64,000 nucleotides of DNA, taken from NCBI GenBank assembly GCA_905250025.1, contig CAJNOJ010000102.1, forward strand, positions 124,001-188,000. Direction: 5' to 3'. The translations under genes were made by a program, and so were the position numbers. Position 1 is the stretch's first letter. Every line of letters starts with the position of its first letter. Of this stretch, positions 59,464 through 64,000 are shown one piece after another. The DNA comes from Adineta ricciae (lineage: Eukaryota; Rotifera; Eurotatoria; Adinetida; Adinetidae). The notes beneath the pieces are model-generated. The model saw nothing but the letters and a program-made list of their open reading frames with translations. It was not told the origin of the DNA and ran no database searches.

Positions 59464-61511
59464 TTATGCTCGTAAATCATCAATATATGGCATTGACTTA
59501 AGATTTCCAATCGAAACTAACGTTGGTTGTTTTCCACTTAACATCTTCTTTGCTAATTGATTGACCGATTCATGGGAATAGTCAGCTTGTTCTAATTGTC
59601 CAACCAGTGATTGAACATCGGTTATGCGATCACTAATATCGGGTTGTGTTAACATCTTTGAGAAGACATCAGATGATTGTTCAGCTGTCATCTGAAGGTT
59701 AACTTGGAGCTTTTTTCTAAGAAGCAAATGACTTTGTCAGTGAAGGAGACTTATTCGAAATGAAATCGACTTACTTAGCAGTTGTTAAATCATCTTTACT
59801 AATACCGTTCTTCAAAACCTTGCTAAACTCATTCCAGACAGCTTTAACAACCTTATTTGCATCGTTCTTGTCGCACATCATGTGAACGCCGAAGAGACCG
59901 GCTTCGGTATAATGAAGATTGAATGATGAAACCTAGAAAGATTTGCTCGCTCTTACAGAACACTTCTTAGTTTCGACGAGACTTACCAAACACGGTGCAT
60001 CAGCAACTGCTTGTGCAGCACGTTGAAGTCGATTCGAACCACTTGACCATTTGATATTTGGACCTTTGCCCATGATTTCATTCAAGAGCGAACTTGTTAA
60101 AACACCTTTTTCGTCTTTCGAACTGAAAATGGTTTAAACTAATGTCAAAATTAAAAGTCTCGGTCTAATATAATTACCTAACACCTTCGCATGCCAAGGC
60201 GACATGAACTAAACTTGATTGGGTGTCACGTCGGAGTTCTCCTGTAGGAAGAGTCTTGATGACAAACAGAAATGAAATCAACCAAGAACAAACAAACCTC
60301 CTTTGTATTTCGATGGTTCAGGCTCTGAATCGATTAATTTCAGATTTCCAAAACCTGGTGTATAGACGCAATCCAATGGTGAAAAACGAAATTTATCGGC
60401 TAATTGAACGAGTGTTTGATGATTACAGCCGGTTCCGACCAAAGATATGCGTTCTGGTGTGTAATAATGGGAATGAAACGTATACATCTATGCAAATCAT
60501 ACTGTTAGGTAAGAAATGACTCATAAAAAACAATCTACTTGTCTGTGAGAGAGCTTTTTCATCATATCCGGACAAACAGATAACGCTCGGCTCAAACCGC
60601 CCTTGAACGCAGCTTCATGAAGAAGATCGTTTAGTTCTAAACACCGAAGAAAATGTCGCACTTGACACAGTAGTAAGTTACATACGTAATTCCGGTGATT
60701 GTAAATAAAGCTTATGATCAACTTCTAATCGTTCATGTTCATCATGAATCTCATATGGCTTAAACATCGGATAGCAAACAATTGGAACTAAAAATTGTGC
60801 TCCATGTGTTCTAAAATAGGGATAGTGACAATCAAATACATGTTTAAATGCATATCGTCTCGTACAATTCATTTCGGAGGCCTTCAATTGAATAAATCAT
60901 TTGTTCGCGAGTTTGGACACACCTAGTTAACAATAACAAACCAATGGTACCTAGAATATTCTAGTGGAGAAGCTTTGATTTACTTGAAGTTGGCACCGAG
61001 ACGTTCCAAATTTTTTGTTATACCATGACGACTGACGTACTTCGTGCTCTAAATAAACACGATGCTTCGTGTGAATGTTATTTTGAAATTCCTCTATTAC
61101 CATGTTGGAGAACACTCGAAGAAGTGTTGTAACACCTCGACTTTCATATGGTTCATATTTTGCTCCAGCGTCCACAACAGCTGCTACGCGAAAGATTGGT
61201 GAGTTATTTTCCATCGAAGCTACGACCATTCCATTTTGCAATTTAGTTACCTATACGAATTCTCTTGTCAGAGCGTCACGACAAGTAAAAAATTCGCTTA
61301 CATTTATACTTTCCTTTGGTAGTTTAATCCGTTGTGGAATACCATATTGGCCAGCTTTCGTTTGAGGAGCAGTTCTTTGACTGGCCGTTGAGGCAACAGC
61401 GGCTGATGATGACGCGCGACGCTATCAGAATAAAATGAAATGAAATTAGAGCTTAGTTTAAGTTGCAAAGTAACTAACCAGAGCGTTAAGACTATATCTG
61501 CAAGTTGCCAT
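59464..61511 (-). CDS. UQCRC2: Mitochondrial cytochrome bc1 core protein 2 (UQCRC2-like)
   Basis: A multi-exon gene from ATG 61511 to TAA 59464, introns about 50-60 nt. The N-terminus MATCRYSLNAL-RRASSSAA is a mitochondrial presequence. It then reads KLQNGMVVASMENNSPIFRVAAVVDAG, GVTTLLRVFSNM, HGITKNLERLGANF, FLVPIVCYPMFKPYE, and at the end ISDRITDVQSLVGQLEQADY, KKMLSGKQPTLVSIGNL. This is the M16 peptidase-like fold of complex III core 2. The zinc-binding HxxEH of active processing peptidases is not seen, as expected for a core protein. It acts in the inner membrane respiratory chain. Confidence 0.82.
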
Positions 61512-62235
61512 CGACGTAAATAAAATGGATAAATAAACTAGAAGAAGAAATAATATATTCAAACCATAAAAAGCATATTTCGTCCTCGATCAACTAGCAG
61601 ACAATTTTCTATTGGTTAACTAAATCTAACCAATAAATATCATTTACCGTGTTGGGGAAAGAAAGGAAAGAGTTCGATGAGACTTTCTTGTTCTTAATAT
61701 AGTAGTAACAGGTGATTCTTCTTTTATTAATCTTGGCAAAAATAAATGCTTGAAATATACGCCGAGGAATGTTCAAGTCAAAATAAGCATCTACACAGAG
61801 AAACTGTGAGCGAACAAAGATAATCAGAAAAATGTATTAGATTTGCCCAGTAACTTTGCACAGTTTCGAGATAACATATACCTAAATATCTTATTTCAGT
61901 TAAAATTTTATGTTATTCGTCGATTCATATTCAACAGATTGTTTATCAGGCTAAGAGAAAGTATCTGATCGAATCATATATGTGAGCCGATGTTTATGAA
62001 ATCCTGAGAGACGATTAAGACAAATTCCACACAAGCCGGGTCGATCGAATTCATTTGAGACGTTCAGTTCTGTTCTTATCTACGAAATTTTGATAGATTC
62101 TCGCTTTTGCGATTGAATACATTTCGTAAGTACATCATTCATTATATTGAGATTTATTTCATTATGAATTGAAAAAAAATATATTCAAAAAAACTTGATA
62201 AATGGACGGAAATGTCATTCATTTTTACTTTATCA
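61512..62235. other. Intergenic, no gene seen
   Basis: About 720 AT-rich bases between UQCRC2 and the ERICH2 3' end; no exon recognised. Confidence 0.45.
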
Positions 62236-62922
62236 TTAATGATGCGGACATTTGCGCGATAAAGAAGCATTGACTGGTTTTGGCGCTTGAACTTCATCGG
62301 TATCAGTTCCTTGTTGTTGTTCCTCTTCTTCTTCTGCATCATTATCTGATGAAGTGGAGCTACTACTATCACTAGTCGCAGACGAATCGTCACCATCACC
62401 GTCGTCATCTAAATAAGACCATAACGAAACAATAGCTTAAACCTTTCTGCGAAACATACCGTTCGTGTCATCATCATCCGATGAGGAAGATGATGAAGAT
62501 TGTTCATGAGCCAACATATAATCGATCAATGGTGCAAACTGTTGAGCCTCAGCATTGCCCGGTTCATACATTAGCATAAATTGACATAGTTTCTTTGCCA
62601 GCTCCCACTGTCGAAACATAATTGAATTAATAAACTACCCAGAAACAAACATGCATTTACAAAACCAAAGAATTCGTTGCTGAATTCTTACTTCAATTTT
62701 CAATTGCATTGGGGCTCGAATTGGTTCATCATCGTCGTCGCTTGACGAAGATTCTTCTATTTCCTCATCTAAACGCATCAATGTTGAGCAAAATAAATAC
62801 ATTTTGATATACATACTTTTCTGGTGGTTTCCATTCGTTGTTTTCATCGCTGGTGTATCTTTCTTTTTCTTACCATTACTCGTTTTAATTCGGTTAGCAC
62901 TACCGGATGCTGAACGAGACAT
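62236..62922 (-). CDS. ERICH2-like glutamate-rich protein
   Basis: Exons 62922-62817, 62768-62692, 62607-62460 and 62408-62236 give 167 residues with consistent phases. A basic Ser-rich N-terminus and EEIEESSSSDDDDEP precede IRAPMQLKIE-WELAKKLCQF, MLMYEPGNAEAQQF and LIDYML, which match the conserved core of ERICH2. A long Ser/Asp/Glu-rich tail follows. Human ERICH2 has a testis/ciliary association but no defined biochemical role. It is adjacent to mS26, same strand, with 114 bases between them; the pair has a decayed copy at 51.6-52.5 kb. Confidence 0.7.
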
Positions 62923-63035
62923 TCTTCTTTCTCTTTATCTAAAAACAAACACAAACATCTTCGCTAACATTCTCCTATCAATGCTAACAATCAACAATTG
63001 CTTGTTCTTTTATTTCAAAAAAAGAAAAAAATACT

Positions 63036-63755
63036 CTATTCTTCGTATTTCGAAGCGCCAGGTGGTTTTCTTGCGACGTTCTTCGGTTCAGATTCAAATG
63101 ATGATATCGAAACTAATTTTGATTTGTTATCTTCAACAATCTCTTTTCCAGATTGTGTTCGCTTTTTACCCGCTAAATCAATCGAAAAGTTGTAATCATG
63201 TTTTTCATTGAGCATTCGTTCAATTTCACGGGACAGATCATTTGGGTTGATCCACGAACGAGATTCGTTCTTCATTTGTTTCACTTCTTCTTCGACATTC
63301 AGATGTTCACGAAATTCTTTTTCAGATAGAACATTAAGTACTTGTGAACGAATACGTTCTTCCTCTTCCAGTGCCACTCGTTCATCTTCACGACGTACAG
63401 CAAGTAAACGTTCATTCTCTTGACTAGAAGAACAATTCCGAATAAACTTGATAGTTCTTAGAATGAAAACGACTTACTTCACCATACTGATCAATTGCCG
63501 AAACTCTTGTTCTTCTGCTTTGAGTTGAAGTTGAGCAAATCGAGATTTTGTCGACAGCGATTGTGTCTCTTTTGTAAATATTGCTTTGAGTATATTCACT
63601 CGTTCATCGAATTTAACCTTTGCATTATCGTAGATTTGTTGCTCTAATGGTGTATACGGTGCTGGTGGATCTTTTTGTTTTTTCGATCGTTGACGATATA
63701 ATGGTTTCCATGGGCGATATAAATTCGATGGAAGTTTCAAACGAATAGTAGTCAT
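63036..63755 (-). CDS. MRPS26: Mitochondrial small-subunit ribosomal protein mS26-like
   Basis: Exons 63755-63478 and 63423-63036 (54-nt intron) give 221 residues. The N-terminus is basic (RLKLPSNLYRPWKPLYRQRSKK). The body is a long, highly charged helix (EEEERIRSQVLNVLSEKEF) and the C-terminal part carries INPNDLSREIERMLNEKHDYNFSI, corresponding to the conserved end of mS26 ([21 protein letters not shown] in vertebrates). It is a metazoan-specific component of the mitoribosome body. Identification rests on architecture and the C-terminal motif. Confidence 0.65.
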
Positions 63756-63780
63756 CTAAAATAAATAGAGAAAGAATACT

Positions 63781-64000
63781 TTATTTGGCTAAATAGCGAG
63801 CGTATTGCGGAGCGTTAGTTAAAAATTTAGCAACATAGGAGCATGATGGTGTGATCTTTTGAATAGATTTTTCTTTTTCCACATAATCTAATGCACTCTA
63901 GATGAAAAGGATAAGACGATCAAATGTACATTAGAGGAAAAAAGAAGACTTTACTAGAACAAGTTTTTCAGCAAGACCTTTACCACGATAGTTTGATGGA
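63781..64000 (-). CDS. NATD1-like GNAT N-acetyltransferase, 3' end
   Basis: Partial gene running off the window. The last exon 63897-63781 and part of the previous one, 64000-63955 (57-nt intron), read SNYRGKGLAEKLVL-SALDYVEKEK, then CSYVAKFLTNAPQYARYLAK and a stop. YRGKGLAEKL is the acetyl-CoA-binding loop (R/Q-x-x-G-x-G/A) of the short GNAT family that includes NATD1, and C-x-Y-V-x-x-F matches its C-terminal box. Substrate unknown. Confidence 0.7.

Noticed and set aside
1..64000. CRISPR arrays, bacterial operons, replication origins, retroviral genes
   Set aside because: None found; the intron structure and gene set are those of an animal nuclear genome, and no reverse transcriptase, integrase or phage gene was recognised.

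Overview
The window looks like nuclear DNA of a bdelloid rotifer (Adineta/Rotaria type). The evidence is AT-rich sequence, about a dozen recognisable animal genes, spliceosomal introns that are nearly all 46-66 nt with GT-AG ends, bdelloid-style NHL-repeat proteins, and bacterial-type genes (MgtC/SapB, a Na+/H+-antiporter-like carrier) embedded among metazoan genes. Decayed paralogues lie near several intact genes, as expected of a degenerate-tetraploid genome with gene conversion. The species is inferred, not proven.

Layout. 0-3.3 kb: an intact B-box/NHL gene and a broken copy sharing a 206-bp identical tract. 3.4-7.8 kb: MgtC-like gene, a small membrane protein, an SLC35F3/F4-like transporter. 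10-11 kb: a secreted Ig-like protein. 11.9-13.5 kb: bacterial-type antiporter with one frameshift. 13.8-16.7 kb: FKBP8 and its decayed fragment. 18 kb: FYV7/CCDC59. 19.8-22.1 kb: a ubiquitin-like/deiodinase-like selenoprotein gene. 22.9-24.8 kb: CDC50/TMEM30. 25-30 kb: GRAMD1/Aster. 30.2 kb: ZMAT5. 31-34.6 kb: accessory block with CCGGAA-rich terminal-inverted-repeat elements between direct repeats. 35.4-43.3 kb: two more ubiquitin-like genes, the first with its deiodinase half, and two esterases in a 3.8-kb repeated unit. 44-47 kb: DNA ligase 1, then tRNA-Met. 48-51 kb: SOL/CAPN15 calpain. 51.6-52.5 kb: decayed mS26-ERICH2 copy. 53.2-54.9 kb: second DNA-ligase 5' end and a calpain fragment. 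55.7 kb: four-TM protein. 58.7-64 kb: UBALD, UQCRC2, ERICH2, mS26, NATD1-like.

The most unusual system is the ubiquitin-like/deiodinase family. One reading frame carries an N-terminal beta-grasp region ending in a ubiquitin-type LRLRGG, then an in-frame UGA followed by CUAG (the classic stop-codon readthrough context), then an iodothyronine-deiodinase-like thioredoxin fold whose catalytic position is a second in-frame UGA (GSYT-U-PPF). A well-formed SECIS hairpin lies in the 3' UTR. Two copies in opposite orientation about 14 kb apart keep all of this and are almost identical over 1.1 kb at the 3' half, while their 5' halves have diverged strongly.

Three single N bases (39978, 53163, 54507) mark contig joins. 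The sequence before the first N overlaps the sequence after the second N by about 123 bp, so the window probably interleaves two homologous chromosome copies. Gene order across those joins should not be trusted.
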